From: Bacteroidota bacterium
GTDB taxonomy: Bacteria > Bacteroidota > Bacteroidia > Cytophagales > Cyclobacteriaceae
Length of the DNA stretch: 64,000 bases
Direction: 5' to 3'
Assembly: GCA_018266055.1 (NCBI GenBank)
Contig: JAFDYT010000001.1
Location: 62,001 to 126,000, forward strand
Shown: positions 53,067 to 62,312 of the stretch, piece after piece
Numbering within the stretch: position 1 is the stretch's first letter
How the letters are laid out: each line of letters begins with the position of its first letter
Position numbers and translations under genes: made by a program
The notes under the pieces: generated by a model
Seen by the model: the letters and a program-made list of their open reading frames with translations, nothing else
What the model was told of the DNA's origin: nothing
The model's database searches: none

Positions 53067-53923
53067 TGGGAATGATTGTTCAAGTGGTGAAGTAAGGTTA
53101 TGGTCTCTTTGGCTTCGCGCACATCGTGTACGCGCAAAAGCGAAGCTCCTTTCATCAATGCGATCGCATTCAGGGCTGTAGTGCCGTTTAGTGCATGTTC
53201 AGGATTCGTTGCCAGCGTTCGCCAGATCATCGACTTGCGCGACAGACCGGCAAGAATTGGTTTACCCAGAACACCAAGGGCATCAAGATTTTTCAATAAT
53301 TCAAAATTCTGTGAAACGGTTTTGGCAAAACCAAAACCCGGATCGATAATTATATCGCTCACACCCAATTGCTGAAGCGCGTAAATCTTTTGATGGAAAT
53401 AATCGATTATTTCTTTCAGAAGATGATCGTATTGTGTCAGCAAATTCATTGTTTGTGGTGTGCCCCGCAAGTGCATGAGAACGTAAGGAACATTTAGTCG
53501 TGCAACAGTGGCAAACATAGCAGGGTCAAGCCCTCCGCCGGAGATGTCATTGATCATCGACGCCCCTGCGTCAACCGCTTCCTCCGCTACTTCCGCCCGG
53601 AAAGTGTCGATTGAAACAAAGGTGTCTGGAAAATTTTTTTGGATCATTTTTATGGCTGGAACAACGCGCTTTAGTTCTTCCGACGCCGAAATATGCTCCG
53701 CGCCCGGGCGAGAGGAGTAGCCACCCACATCGATAATGTCAGCGCCTTCTTCAATCATTTTCTCAGTCTGCTTTAAAATAGCTCCTTCATCGGTGTAGCG
53801 AAATCCGTCAAAAAAACTGTCGGGCGTAACATTGAGGATGCCCATAATTCTGGGTAAAGAAAGATCGAGCAGCTTCCCCTGAAGGTTCAGTGTTTTGTTG
53901 ACCGAAAATATTTTACTTTGCAC
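53063..53923 (-). CDS. folP: dihydropteroate synthase FolP
   Basis: Joins p-aminobenzoate to the pterin pyrophosphate in folate synthesis. A 286-residue TIM barrel: MGILNVTPDSFFDGFRY, IIDVGGYSSRPGA, SIDTFRAEVAEEAVDAGASM and IIDPGFGFAKT all match the family; the sulfonamide-relevant loop is present. Length is normal. The DUF1599 gene diverges 5 nt away. The order folP, DUF1599, BT_3928 is one I recall from other Bacteroidota. Confidence 0.95.
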   Translation of the reverse strand: MQSKIFSVNKTLNLQGKLLDLSLPRIMGILNVTPDSFFDGFRYTDEGAILKQTEKMIEEGADIIDVGGYSSRPGAEHISASEELKRVVPAIKMIQKNFPDTFVSIDTFRAEVAEEAVDAGASMINDISGGGLDPAMFATVARLNVPYVLMHLRGTPQTMNLLTQYDHLLKEIIDYFHQKIYALQQLGVSDIIIDPGFGFAKTVSQNFELLKNLDALGVLGKPILAGLSRKSMIWRTLATNPEHALNGTTALNAIALMKGASLLRVHDVREAKETITLLHHLNNHSH

Positions 53924-53928
53924 TCTTT

Positions 53929-54474
53929 ATGAATGATAAAACCGCTCACGAATATAAAGAGGTGATGGCTGTGTGCAAAACCTTGTTTGCCAAGAAGACG
54001 CACGATTACGGCACAGCATGGCGCGTATTGCGCCTTCCCTCCATTACAGACCAGATTTTCATTAAAGCGCAGCGCATTCGCAGCATTCAGGAAAAAGGCT
54101 CTCAAAAAGTAGAAGACAGCATCAAAGACGAATTCATCGGTATAATAAACTATTGCCTGATTGCGATGATGCAGATGAACCTCGTAGACTCATCAAAGAT
54201 GGAAATGAGCTTTGAAGAACTTGAGCCGATGTATGACGCTGCAGCGAACGAAACCTTTGAGCTTCTTCAAAATAAAAATCACGACTACGACGAAGCGTGG
54301 CGCGATATGCGGGTGGGCTCCATGACCGACATTATTCTGATGAAACTATTTCGCATAAAGCAAATAGAAGATATCAATGGCAAAACACTAGTGAGCGAAG
54401 GTGTTAAAGCCAACTACCAGGACATGATAAATTACGCTGTATTTTGTTTGATCAAACTGACGACCGCCCAGTAA
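53929..54474 (+). CDS. DUF1599 protein (two internal repeats)
   Basis: A 181-residue cytoplasmic protein of two homologous helical halves. Each contains the motif H-D-Y-x3-W-R: KTHDYGTAWRVLRLPSITD in the first and KNHDYDEAWRDMRVGSMTD in the second, followed by QIFIKAQRIRSIQ and IILMKLFRIKQIE. This is the DUF1599 arrangement, nucleotide-binding-like but of unknown activity. It starts 5 nt from folP in the opposite direction and is followed 27 nt later by the BT_3928 gene. Confidence 0.88.
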   Translation: MNDKTAHEYKEVMAVCKTLFAKKTHDYGTAWRVLRLPSITDQIFIKAQRIRSIQEKGSQKVEDSIKDEFIGIINYCLIAMMQMNLVDSSKMEMSFEELEPMYDAAANETFELLQNKNHDYDEAWRDMRVGSMTDIILMKLFRIKQIEDINGKTLVSEGVKANYQDMINYAVFCLIKLTTAQ

Positions 54475-54501
54475 CTCTTTGTTGAGTCAACCAATTCATT
54501 T

Positions 54502-55611
54502 ATGCAAAAATTCATCGACCAGTTTTCCCGTTACTTTGTAGGTTGTCTTTTTATTTTTTCCGGATTGATCAAACTGAACGACCCGATCGGAACAGAAATA
54601 AAAATGGAGGAGTACTTTGATGTTTTTACCGAAAGCTTTGGGTCTTTCTTTCATTACTTCGTTCCCTGGTCACTGGAAATTGGAATGATCATGATCGTTC
54701 TTGAGCTGGCACTCGGCGTGGCTGTTCTTATTTTCTGGCGAATGCGATTGACTGGCTGGACTCTGCTACTCTTGATGGTGTTTTTTACTTTTCTCACCTT
54801 TTACTCTGCCTATTTTAATAAGGTCACGGATTGCGGATGCTTTGGCGATGCGATTAAACTGACGCCCTGGCAATCGTTCACCAAAGATATCGTGATAATG
54901 GTTTTTGTTGCGCACTTGTTTTGGTACAAGCATCGTTATGTTCCGGTGCTGCGCACCCGCGAGGGAGATGCGGTTGTTATCGCAACTGTGATCATTTGCA
55001 CAGTGGTTGGAATTTACGCGATTCGCCATTTGCCTTTTATTGATTTCAGGGCGTATAAAGTAGGCAACAATATTCCTCAACAAATGTTGCCACAAGAACA
55101 GCCGATCATTGAATACATTTTTGAAAAAGGAGGAAAGGAAATTGAATCTCAGAAATATTTGTCAGCCGATGAAGGGTATAAATACATTTCATCAAAAGTG
55201 CTAAATGAAGAAAAGACGAAACCAAAAATTACCGACTATAAGGTTTCCTCACCTGAAGGTGAAGACAAAACGCAATACACTTTCGAGGGCAATCGGCTTC
55301 TGATTGTTATTTTTAATGTCGATAAAGCCTCAACCAAAAACATTGCGGCACTGCGTAGGCTAACGACCGAACTTGAGGGCAAGGTCGATTGCTTTATCCT
55401 TACGTCGTCTAGTGCAGAATCGGTAGAGAAGTTTCGCCACGAAAACCAGTTGGCAGTCCCTTATTATTTTGCCGATGCCACAGTTTTGAAAACAATAATC
55501 CGGTCCAACCCCGGAATTGCGTTGTGGCAAAAGGGTACTGTTCTTGGCAACTGGCATCACAACGATACTCCAACAGCAGCTGAGGTGCTTCAATTAATTG
55601 CTGGGAAATGA
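54502..55611 (+). CDS. BT_3928-family membrane protein (DoxX-like plus thioredoxin-like)
   Basis: A 369-residue membrane protein. A DoxX/MauE-like region (about 1-170) has four or five helices and the motif VTDCGCFGDAIKLTPWQSF. A transmembrane helix near 160-175 is followed by an extracytoplasmic part of about 190 residues. The C-terminal 110 residues (LLIVIFNVDKASTKNIAALR, AVPYYFADATVLKTIIRSNPGIALW) look like a thioredoxin fold lacking the CxxC pair. BT_3928-type proteins occur next to folP and tpiA in many Bacteroidota. The role, perhaps in redox or membrane maintenance, is not known. aroK overlaps by 4 nt. Confidence 0.85.
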   Translation: MQKFIDQFSRYFVGCLFIFSGLIKLNDPIGTEIKMEEYFDVFTESFGSFFHYFVPWSLEIGMIMIVLELALGVAVLIFWRMRLTGWTLLLLMVFFTFLTFYSAYFNKVTDCGCFGDAIKLTPWQSFTKDIVIMVFVAHLFWYKHRYVPVLRTREGDAVVIATVIICTVVGIYAIRHLPFIDFRAYKVGNNIPQQMLPQEQPIIEYIFEKGGKEIESQKYLSADEGYKYISSKVLNEEKTKPKITDYKVSSPEGEDKTQYTFEGNRLLIVIFNVDKASTKNIAALRRLTTELEGKVDCFILTSSSAESVEKFRHENQLAVPYYFADATVLKTIIRSNPGIALWQKGTVLGNWHHNDTPTAAEVLQLIAGK

Positions 55612-56114
55612 AAATTTTTTTGGTGGGCCTTCCTGGCTCAGGAAAAACAACACTTGGCAGGCAACTGGCGAAGCGTTTGAATATCTCGTTTCTCGATCTT
55701 GATGCTGAAATTGAAAACGCAGAGCAGTCAGTCATTAGCGAAATCTTTTCCCGAAAGGGCGAAGATTATTTCCGAAAGGCAGAATCAAGCAGGCTTCAGA
55801 AATTAGGTGAATCAAATCTTGACTTTGTATTATCGACTGGCGGTGGCGCCCCGTGTTTCTTCGATAACATGAGAAAAATGAACTCAGCTGGCAAGACGAT
55901 ATTTCTGGATGTCCCCACTACAGAAATAATGAACCGATTGCTACGAACCGATTTAGCCAAACGCCCCTTGTTTGCCAAAATGAATCGGGAGGAGTTCAAA
56001 GATAAAATTGAATTCATGCGCTCGCAGCGCTTTACTTTTTACAAGCAGGCCAAGCACATCATTTCTGGCTCCAAAATCTCCGTGGACGATTTGGTAAATG
56101 TGGTTAAAGAGTGA
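55608..56114 (+). CDS. aroK: shikimate kinase
   Basis: Phosphorylates shikimate for aromatic amino acid synthesis. A 168-residue P-loop kinase: Walker A VGLPGSGKTTLGRQLA, shikimate-binding DLDAEIE and FRKAESSRL, VLSTGGGAPCF, and the lid TDLAKRPLF. Length is normal. The ATG overlaps the BT_3928 stop (ATGA). The 3' end overlaps the convergent FadL-like gene by 11 nt. Confidence 0.95.
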   Translation: MKIFLVGLPGSGKTTLGRQLAKRLNISFLDLDAEIENAEQSVISEIFSRKGEDYFRKAESSRLQKLGESNLDFVLSTGGGAPCFFDNMRKMNSAGKTIFLDVPTTEIMNRLLRTDLAKRPLFAKMNREEFKDKIEFMRSQRFTFYKQAKHIISGSKISVDDLVNVVKE

Positions 56115-57630
56115 AGCCAAAGGTTACCATGATAGAACTGTTGGAGTTTTTGGTAATTACTACAGGTGAGTAAACTGAGCTAATCGTGTAAGGCCGGTAC
56201 GAGGAATTCCAGTTTGTGTTGATATAACCCAGATCGATGGTGTACTTATTTGTTCTGTATCCCAGCCCTCCTGAAATACTTGTGATTGAGTTATCTGTAC
56301 CGTTTTGAATAGCGATGTAAGGGTCGGGCATGTAGCTATAACCGGCGCGCACTCTGAAACCTCCAAACCGATACTCACCACCGCCGCGAATGTTTACTAC
56401 ACTAGCGAATTTCTTTATGTCCTGATTGTCGTAAGTAAAATCCAATCCGTCAGTTTGCGATGTGAGGCTGGATTTTCCGTAGTTCACTTTTTCAATTTCA
56501 GCGGTGATCAAAGCTTTTTTCTGGATGAAAACCGTTGCCCCTGCTTTGAGGCGCCAGGGAGTAGTAAGTGTGTAGTTTGAGATGAGTTGATCGATTCCAT
56601 CACTTGTTGAGGAAAGTGTTTTGTTGTGGCTTGGATAGGTCACATCCACATAATTGTAATTATCCCATCCAGCGTTGAGCGTTGCTGAGTAATTATCTGC
56701 AATGGAATAGAAATATGTAGGCGTGGCAACAGAAAGTCCTAGCTGAATAAAATCTTTGGGTTTGACAATCGCACCAAAAGTGGCATTGATACCCGATCCC
56801 TTGATAGAATAATCCTCATTCAGATTGAAGCCGATGAGTGGACCATAGGGAAAAAATTCGGAGTACGCTTTTTTCGAGCGATAGTTAAAGCTTGGGAACC
56901 CAACAGTGGCCCCAAGGTAAAAAGCATCGCCAAAATTAGCTCCGTATGAAACGTTGAACTGATTTTGGGCGCCGGTGATTTGAACTTGCTCGTGTTGTTC
57001 TACATTCGTTTTGTCTGCATAACTATGGTACGTGGATGAATCACCACCCTGCACAATCTCACTCATCGGGCCAAATAAGTAATTGTTGAATCCAAGACGT
57101 GTTAGATAGTAGTAAGATCCTCCATTTTCACTGAATTGATTCGGGTAGTAGCCGCTGCTCTGCTCCATAAAGTAATCAATCAGCGAATTGTCTGGATTTA
57201 CACCTTTATATGAAAAAGTCTGATTGAAATTATTAGTACGTGTAAATGAAATCGCAAAATTTCCGCTTACAAATTTTCCATTATTCTTGTCGCTATGAAA
57301 TACTAAACTAAATCCAGGAATATTAAAGTTTGATTTAGAGTCTTTGGTGTCGGTTCCAAAATAATTTGATTTCGAATTGTAAAAATTGGTTCCGAGCGAA
57401 AGCGTAGCCTCTGATTTGTTGAAAAATCCTAATCCTGCAGGATTAGAAAATGATGAACTATAATCTCCGCCAAGGGCAACTTGTGCTCCGCCCATTGCTT
57501 GTATTCGGGCGCTCCCCCCAGGGTTGATTCTACTGAACATAAGTGCTTCTTCTGCATAGCTTTGAGCATAAGAACCTGTCACGCTGAGCATAAGGATACC
57601 ACTCAGCCAAAGGCCAATTGTTTTTTTCAT
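56104..57630 (-). CDS. FadL/OmpP1-like outer-membrane protein
   Basis: A 508-residue outer-membrane beta-barrel (signal LWLSGILMLSVTGSYAQ). The opening after cleavage, EALMFSRINPGGSARIQAMGGAQVALGGDYSSSFSNPAGL, is the hallmark of the OmpP1/FadL/TodX and PorV-related families. The rest is alternating aromatic strands ending SIMVTFGFTL. Likely a hydrophobic-compound channel or structural porin. The absence of a type 9 secretion context makes PorV unlikely. Terminal overlap with aroK is noted above. Confidence 0.85.
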   Translation of the reverse strand: MKKTIGLWLSGILMLSVTGSYAQSYAEEALMFSRINPGGSARIQAMGGAQVALGGDYSSSFSNPAGLGFFNKSEATLSLGTNFYNSKSNYFGTDTKDSKSNFNIPGFSLVFHSDKNNGKFVSGNFAISFTRTNNFNQTFSYKGVNPDNSLIDYFMEQSSGYYPNQFSENGGSYYYLTRLGFNNYLFGPMSEIVQGGDSSTYHSYADKTNVEQHEQVQITGAQNQFNVSYGANFGDAFYLGATVGFPSFNYRSKKAYSEFFPYGPLIGFNLNEDYSIKGSGINATFGAIVKPKDFIQLGLSVATPTYFYSIADNYSATLNAGWDNYNYVDVTYPSHNKTLSSTSDGIDQLISNYTLTTPWRLKAGATVFIQKKALITAEIEKVNYGKSSLTSQTDGLDFTYDNQDIKKFASVVNIRGGGEYRFGGFRVRAGYSYMPDPYIAIQNGTDNSITSISGGLGYRTNKYTIDLGYINTNWNSSYRPYTISSVYSPVVITKNSNSSIMVTFGFTL

Positions 57631-57676
57631 TGAAGTAAAAGTTAGTAAGTAGAAAGGTGCAGCGTTGGATCAGATT

Positions 57677-58738
57677 TTATCTTCTACCATGACCGCCACC
57701 GCCGCCAGACGAATGGCCACCGCCGCCGCCACCACTGAATCCGCCACCTCCTGAGAATCCACCAGAGCTGCGAGCACCACCCCAGCTACCGCCAGAATTG
57801 CCCCAAGAACTTTGACGAGCGCCACCTGAATTGGAATTATTCCAGAAACTACTGCGTGATGCGGAGCTGCTTCCAGTGTTGTTCCATGAACCACGACTAG
57901 TAGAAGTTGTGGATGCCGAAGTGTTTCTCCAGCCATTATTGTAATAAGAGGAAGATCTAGTGTTGGAAGCCATTGTTCTGGCTCCAGTGGAATTGCGACC
58001 ACTGCCATTATAATAGGCCGTATTTCCTCTGGAAGAACCTGAGGAGGCATAAGAAGAGGTATAGCGGGTTGCTCCGGTGGAAGTGCTACGGGTTGGTCTT
58101 CTTCCGTACGCAGGGCCACCATTTTCAGCTACTATCTGGGTGGTTGTGTATCCATAGCAGTAAGGGCTATTGCCATATGCCATTCCATAACCCGTGTAGG
58201 GAAAGCCATACATTCCATACATGGTACTATAACCGAATCCATAACCCATGCCATAGCTCATCATAGGGTAGTAGTACCCCATACCCATACCGTAGCCCAT
58301 TCCGTACATTGAGTAGGGGCTGTATCCCATTCCATACATGGAGTATGGACTATATCCGCCGTACATTGAGTAAGGGTTGTAGCCATATCCGTAATTGCTA
58401 TAACCTGTATTGTAATTGTTGTTATAGCTGTACAAGTTTTGATTAACGTTTGGCTGATAATTAGGAGTGAAATAGGAAGCTGTGGAAGCATTAGAGCCTA
58501 CTTTTGCTCCAGCTATATAGTCTGGATTTTCATTTCTTCCAGAGTAGCTGTCAGAAGCGGTGATGGTAGGCGATGCGCCTGAGTTTTTTGCAGAAGCCAA
58601 AACCACTTCTTCACGCTTCGAAAGACTGATTTTAGCTCTGTCCTTCGAAGTGAAATACATGTCATCATTTTCTTGTGCGTAAGCACAAATCCCCGCGCTC
58701 ATTGCTAACAGAGACAATAAAATGGATTTTGTTTTCAT
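57677..58738 (-). CDS. secreted Gly/Tyr/Ser/Met-rich low-complexity protein
   Basis: A 353-residue exported protein (signal MKTKSILLSLLAMSAGICAYAQ). The first mature part is ordinary (DDMYFTSKDRAKISLSKREE). Residues about 100-200 are Tyr/Gly/Met-rich with tandem YSPYSMYGMG units. About 220-320 is Ser/Thr/Asn/Arg-rich. The tail is Gly/Ser-rich and ends GGGGGHGRR. No family is recognised. The composition suggests a disordered, sticky surface polymer. It lies 47 nt from the FadL-like gene on the same strand. Confidence 0.78.
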   Translation of the reverse strand: MKTKSILLSLLAMSAGICAYAQENDDMYFTSKDRAKISLSKREEVVLASAKNSGASPTITASDSYSGRNENPDYIAGAKVGSNASTASYFTPNYQPNVNQNLYSYNNNYNTGYSNYGYGYNPYSMYGGYSPYSMYGMGYSPYSMYGMGYGMGMGYYYPMMSYGMGYGFGYSTMYGMYGFPYTGYGMAYGNSPYCYGYTTTQIVAENGGPAYGRRPTRSTSTGATRYTSSYASSGSSRGNTAYYNGSGRNSTGARTMASNTRSSSYYNNGWRNTSASTTSTSRGSWNNTGSSSASRSSFWNNSNSGGARQSSWGNSGGSWGGARSSGGFSGGGGFSGGGGGGHSSGGGGGHGRR

Positions 58739-58843
58739 AGTTTCAGGATTACTCCTTTGGTTATTAACGTAAATCTAATGAATTCGGATATTTTAATGAA
58801 CAAGTTTCTTCAATTCCATATCAACGCTGCGACCTGCCTTGAA

Positions 58844-58851
58844 TATATTTG
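58844..58851 (+). promoter_or_regulatory. candidate -7 promoter element of proS
   Basis: TATATTTG matches TAnnTTTG exactly, 32 bp before the proS start. No clear TTG is present 19-21 bp upstream, so the promoter is only tentative. Confidence 0.4.
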
Positions 58852-58883
58852 CAGGTTAAATACTAACAAATTCAATACCAAAA

Positions 58884-60359
58884 ATGGGAAAAGAGATTAC
58901 CAACCGTGCCGATGATTATTCGCAATGGTACATTGATCTGGTTAAAAAGGCCGATTTGGCAGAAAATTCTGATGTTCGTGGCTGTATGGTTATCAAACCG
59001 TATGGCTTCAGTATATGGGAGAAAATGCAGCAGGCTCTTGATAAAATGTTTAAAGATACGGGCCATAGTAATGCCTATTTCCCCTTGTTCGTACCCAAAT
59101 CTTTTCTCGCCAAAGAGGCTAGTCATGTGGAGGGCTTTGCCAAAGAGTGTGCGATTGTTACTCATTACCGATTAAAAAATGCTGCGGATGGAAGTGGAGT
59201 AATCGTTGATCCAGATGCTAAGTTGGATGAAGAACTTATTGTAAGACCTACCTCTGAAACGGTAATCTGGAATAGCTACAAAAAATGGATCCAGTCGTAT
59301 CGTGATCTTCCAATATTGATTAACCAATGGTGTAATGTAGTTCGCTGGGAAATGCGCACGCGACTATTCCTTCGTACTTCAGAGTTCCTTTGGCAGGAAG
59401 GTCACACTGCGCACGCTACTCAGCAGGAAGCAGTGAAAGAGACAGTGCAGATGCTTGACGTGTACGCTGATTTTGTAGAAAACTTCATGGCCGTGCCAGT
59501 AATCAAAGGAAGAAAGTCAGAGGGAGAGAAATTTCCAGGCGCCATTGACACCTATTGCATTGAAGCATTGATGCAAGACGGAAAAGCATTACAGGCTGGC
59601 ACTTCGCATTTCTTGGGGCAAAATTTCGCGAAAGCGTTTGACGTGCAATTCACCAATAAAGAAGGAAAGCTCGAGTTGGTTTGGGGAACTTCGTGGGGTG
59701 TAAGTACGCGGTTGATCGGCGCGCTGATTATGGCCCACTCCGACGATGATGGATTAGTCCTTCCGCCAAAGCTCGCCCCTATTCACGTGGTGATTGTTCC
59801 GATCTTTAGAACAGAAGAAGAATTGGCAAAAATTTCTGCCAAAGTAGATACCATCGCCGGCCCTCTACGCAAGCTTGGTTACTCCATCAAGTTTGATAAC
59901 CGCGATACGCATAAGCCAGGATTCAAATTTGCTGAATACGAAATGCGCGGTGTGCCAGTGCGTATTGCTATTGGGCCTCGTGATCTTGAAAATGGAACAG
60001 TGGAAGTAGCTCGTCGCGATACCAAAGAGAAACAAGTGATGAAAATGGATGATGTGGTGGCTGAAGTTCCAAAATTGTTAGAAGCCATTCAATCTAACAT
60101 TTTCCAGAAGGCATTAAAATTCCGTGCTGACAACACACGGAAAATTGATTCATACGACGAATTCAAAAAATCACTAGACGAAACGCCAGGATTTATCCTG
60201 GCGCACTGGGATGGTACGAAAGAAACAGAAGCTGCTATCAAAGAAGAAACCAAAGCAACGATTCGTTGTATTCCTTTGGATGCTCCTGAAGAGGAAGGCA
60301 AATGTATCTATTCGGGGAAACCGTCGAAGCGAAGAGTATTGTTTGCGCGGGCTTACTAG
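58884..60359 (+). CDS. proS: prolyl-tRNA synthetase, archaeal/eukaryal-type
   Basis: A class II synthetase of 491 residues that charges tRNA-Pro. Class II motif 2 ([33 protein letters not shown]) and motif 3 ([18 protein letters not shown]) are present. It lacks the bacterial editing insertion and has the C-terminal zinc-like extension of the ProS type 3 group (ends FARAY). The anticodon-binding domain begins near 285 ([11 protein letters not shown]). The type is usual in Bacteroidota. The stop shares CTAG with the convergent tpiA stop. Confidence 0.95.
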   Translation: MGKEITNRADDYSQWYIDLVKKADLAENSDVRGCMVIKPYGFSIWEKMQQALDKMFKDTGHSNAYFPLFVPKSFLAKEASHVEGFAKECAIVTHYRLKNAADGSGVIVDPDAKLDEELIVRPTSETVIWNSYKKWIQSYRDLPILINQWCNVVRWEMRTRLFLRTSEFLWQEGHTAHATQQEAVKETVQMLDVYADFVENFMAVPVIKGRKSEGEKFPGAIDTYCIEALMQDGKALQAGTSHFLGQNFAKAFDVQFTNKEGKLELVWGTSWGVSTRLIGALIMAHSDDDGLVLPPKLAPIHVVIVPIFRTEEELAKISAKVDTIAGPLRKLGYSIKFDNRDTHKPGFKFAEYEMRGVPVRIAIGPRDLENGTVEVARRDTKEKQVMKMDDVVAEVPKLLEAIQSNIFQKALKFRADNTRKIDSYDEFKKSLDETPGFILAHWDGTKETEAAIKEETKATIRCIPLDAPEEEGKCIYSGKPSKRRVLFARAY

Positions 60360-61117
60360 CCTATTGCTTTAACAATATCAACAAACTCGCGGGCTTTAAG
60401 CGAAGCGCCGCCCACCAGGCCTCCATCTACATCAGGACAGGAGAAAAGCTCTTTTGCATTGTCGGCTTTTACACTACCGCCATAAAGGATTGAAATGGTT
60501 GACGCCACATCGTTGCCATATTTTGAGGCGATATGTTTGCGAATCACTGCGTGCATGTCTTGTGCTTGTTGAGACGATGCTGTTTTGCCGGTGCCGATAG
60601 CCCAAACAGGCTCGTAAGCAATTACCGTTTTTTGCAACGCTTCAGCACTCAGGTGAAATAGCGCTTCTTCTACTTGTTTGGTCACCAAAGCTTCGTGTGT
60701 GCCAGCCTCGCGGATTTCCAGTGGTTCTCCGCAGCAAAAAATAGGTGTGAGTTGAGCGGCCAGCGCTTTGTCAACCTTTGTGGCAAGAAGTTTTCCATCT
60801 TCACCAAAATATTGACGGCGTTCGCTATGACCAAGGATCACGTAGGGAATGCCGACAGACTTCAACATCAGGGCTGAGACTTCGCCGGTGTAGGCACCCC
60901 AATCGTGCTGGCTACTATTTTGTGCGCTGAGTTTTATGGATGAACTACCCAGTTGATCTTTCAAAGAAACCAGATAAGGAAAGGGCACGCCCAAAACGAC
61001 TATGGCTTTTCCTTTTACTTCGGCGTTTACTAATTGGAGTACTTCAGAAGTTAATGCTTTGGCCTCGTCCAAGGTCTTGTTCATTTTCCAGTTGCCGGCT
61101 ACGATTTTTTGACGCAT
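60356..61117 (-). CDS. tpiA: triosephosphate isomerase
   Basis: The glycolytic isomerase of dihydroxyacetone phosphate and glyceraldehyde 3-phosphate, 253 residues. Catalytic Lys in [12 protein letters not shown], His in [14 protein letters not shown] and Glu in [16 protein letters not shown] are all present, as is the phosphate loop [10 protein letters not shown]. The stop codon (minus strand TAG, 60356-60358) overlaps that of proS. Confidence 0.97.
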   Translation of the reverse strand: MRQKIVAGNWKMNKTLDEAKALTSEVLQLVNAEVKGKAIVVLGVPFPYLVSLKDQLGSSSIKLSAQNSSQHDWGAYTGEVSALMLKSVGIPYVILGHSERRQYFGEDGKLLATKVDKALAAQLTPIFCCGEPLEIREAGTHEALVTKQVEEALFHLSAEALQKTVIAYEPVWAIGTGKTASSQQAQDMHAVIRKHIASKYGNDVASTISILYGGSVKADNAKELFSCPDVDGGLVGGASLKAREFVDIVKAIG

Positions 61118-61155
61118 TGTAATTGATTTTAAAAATTAAAGTAAGGAGTGATTTC

Positions 61156-61644
61156 TTATTTCGAAGAAAAGGTAAAGACTTCTGAATTGGTTTCGCGCGT
61201 AAGTCGCGCACTTTTTACCGGCGCTTTATAAGTCACGTGCACCAGGTTGGATTGATCGTCATGAATCTCGGTGATTACATCGTTAAAGACTTCGATCGTT
61301 TTTAATTTCTTTATGTTTTCAATTTCTATGTAGCTGATAATCGAGATGTCTTCCTTTTCATATCCCAGAAAATTTAGCTTGGCTACTTTGCCGTCGATCT
61401 TAATTTTAAGATGTGCGGCCATGTAGTTCTTAATAAGCTGTTCGGTGGTAAGTCCATTCTTTGGGGTTAAAATATCCAACTCAGGTTCCTTGCGTTGCGC
61501 GCGAACCCCAAGCTCCAGTTCGTCTACAAAAATGCGCGAAGTAATTTGCAGCGACTTCGACTTTTCGTTGTAGTTAATTTCAGTGACTGAAATGTGAATG
61601 GGATGCACCCACAACAGAAAGGAATAGATCAGGGAATGGATCAT
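61156..61644 (-). CDS. exported DUF6702-like protein
   Basis: A 162-residue exported protein with a short signal (MIHSLIYSFLLWVHP). HPIHISVTEINYNEKSKSLQITSRIFVDELE is the DUF6702 opening, followed by a beta-rich domain. Its function is unknown. It sits 38 nt upstream of tpiA on the same strand, so the two may be transcribed together. Confidence 0.82.
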   Translation of the reverse strand: MIHSLIYSFLLWVHPIHISVTEINYNEKSKSLQITSRIFVDELELGVRAQRKEPELDILTPKNGLTTEQLIKNYMAAHLKIKIDGKVAKLNFLGYEKEDISIISYIEIENIKKLKTIEVFNDVITEIHDDQSNLVHVTYKAPVKSARLTRETNSEVFTFSSK

Positions 61645-61757
61645 GGCAAAATTGTTTTCAAAAATACTTTTAACTTCGGGAAAACGAAAAGCATTTTTTT
61701 AAAGCGCGTACAATCCTTTTACCGGTATTCCCGTATCAGAAGAAAAATTTTAGCCTT

Positions 61758-62312
61758 ATGCGAATTTCCCTGCTGGTGTTGTTTTGGTCTTTGATGCTGA
61801 TTTCCTGCAAGGAGGTTTCCTTTAAAGAGCCCCAACCGGCCGGAATCCCTGCCTTGAAGGAAGTTCCCGCAGCTCTTCGTGGCAGCTATCAGTCGTATGA
61901 CCAAACCTCTGGCGATTTTTCGGACACGCTGATTATCGAATCATGGGGGTATCACATGAAAGATAAAAATGATAAAGATTGGCTAGGTAAGGGAACGCTC
62001 AGCGACTCTCTGGTGCTGAAATATTTTGAAAATTATTATTTCGTAAACTTCAAAACCGGAGATCAGTGGGTGGTAAGGTTGGTAAAACAAAATTCCAACG
62101 GCTCTATTGAATTTTTGGCTATTGATCTTCAGGATGAGGTAAAGGGAAAGGACGTTCTCAAAAAACTTTCCAAAAAATTAAAGGTGAAAGAGATCAAACG
62201 TAAGGATGATACTTTCTATCAAATCAACCCCAGTCAGGCGCAGCTCATGATGCTGATTAAAGACGGTTTCTTTACCGGACCTAAGCTCGATAAGATCAAG
62301 CGATCAAACTAA
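61758..62312 (+). CDS. lipoprotein of unknown family
   Basis: A 184-residue lipoprotein with a good lipobox (MRISLLVLFWSLMLISCKEV, Cys 17). The mature part is beta-rich (DTLIIESWGYHMKDKNDKDW, NFKTGDQWVVRLVKQNSNGS) with a basic C terminus (KKLSKKLKVKEIKRKDDTFY). I do not recognise a family. It converges on the N-formylglutamate amidohydrolase-like gene with a 9-nt overlap. Confidence 0.8.
   Translation: MRISLLVLFWSLMLISCKEVSFKEPQPAGIPALKEVPAALRGSYQSYDQTSGDFSDTLIIESWGYHMKDKNDKDWLGKGTLSDSLVLKYFENYYFVNFKTGDQWVVRLVKQNSNGSIEFLAIDLQDEVKGKDVLKKLSKKLKVKEIKRKDDTFYQINPSQAQLMMLIKDGFFTGPKLDKIKRSN

Noticed and set aside
57670-58122. 150-codon open frame on the minus strand, Val/Pro/Leu-rich
   Set aside because: It is the out-of-frame reading of the Gly/Ser-rich 3' half of the secreted low-complexity gene; its repetitive composition follows from that gene.
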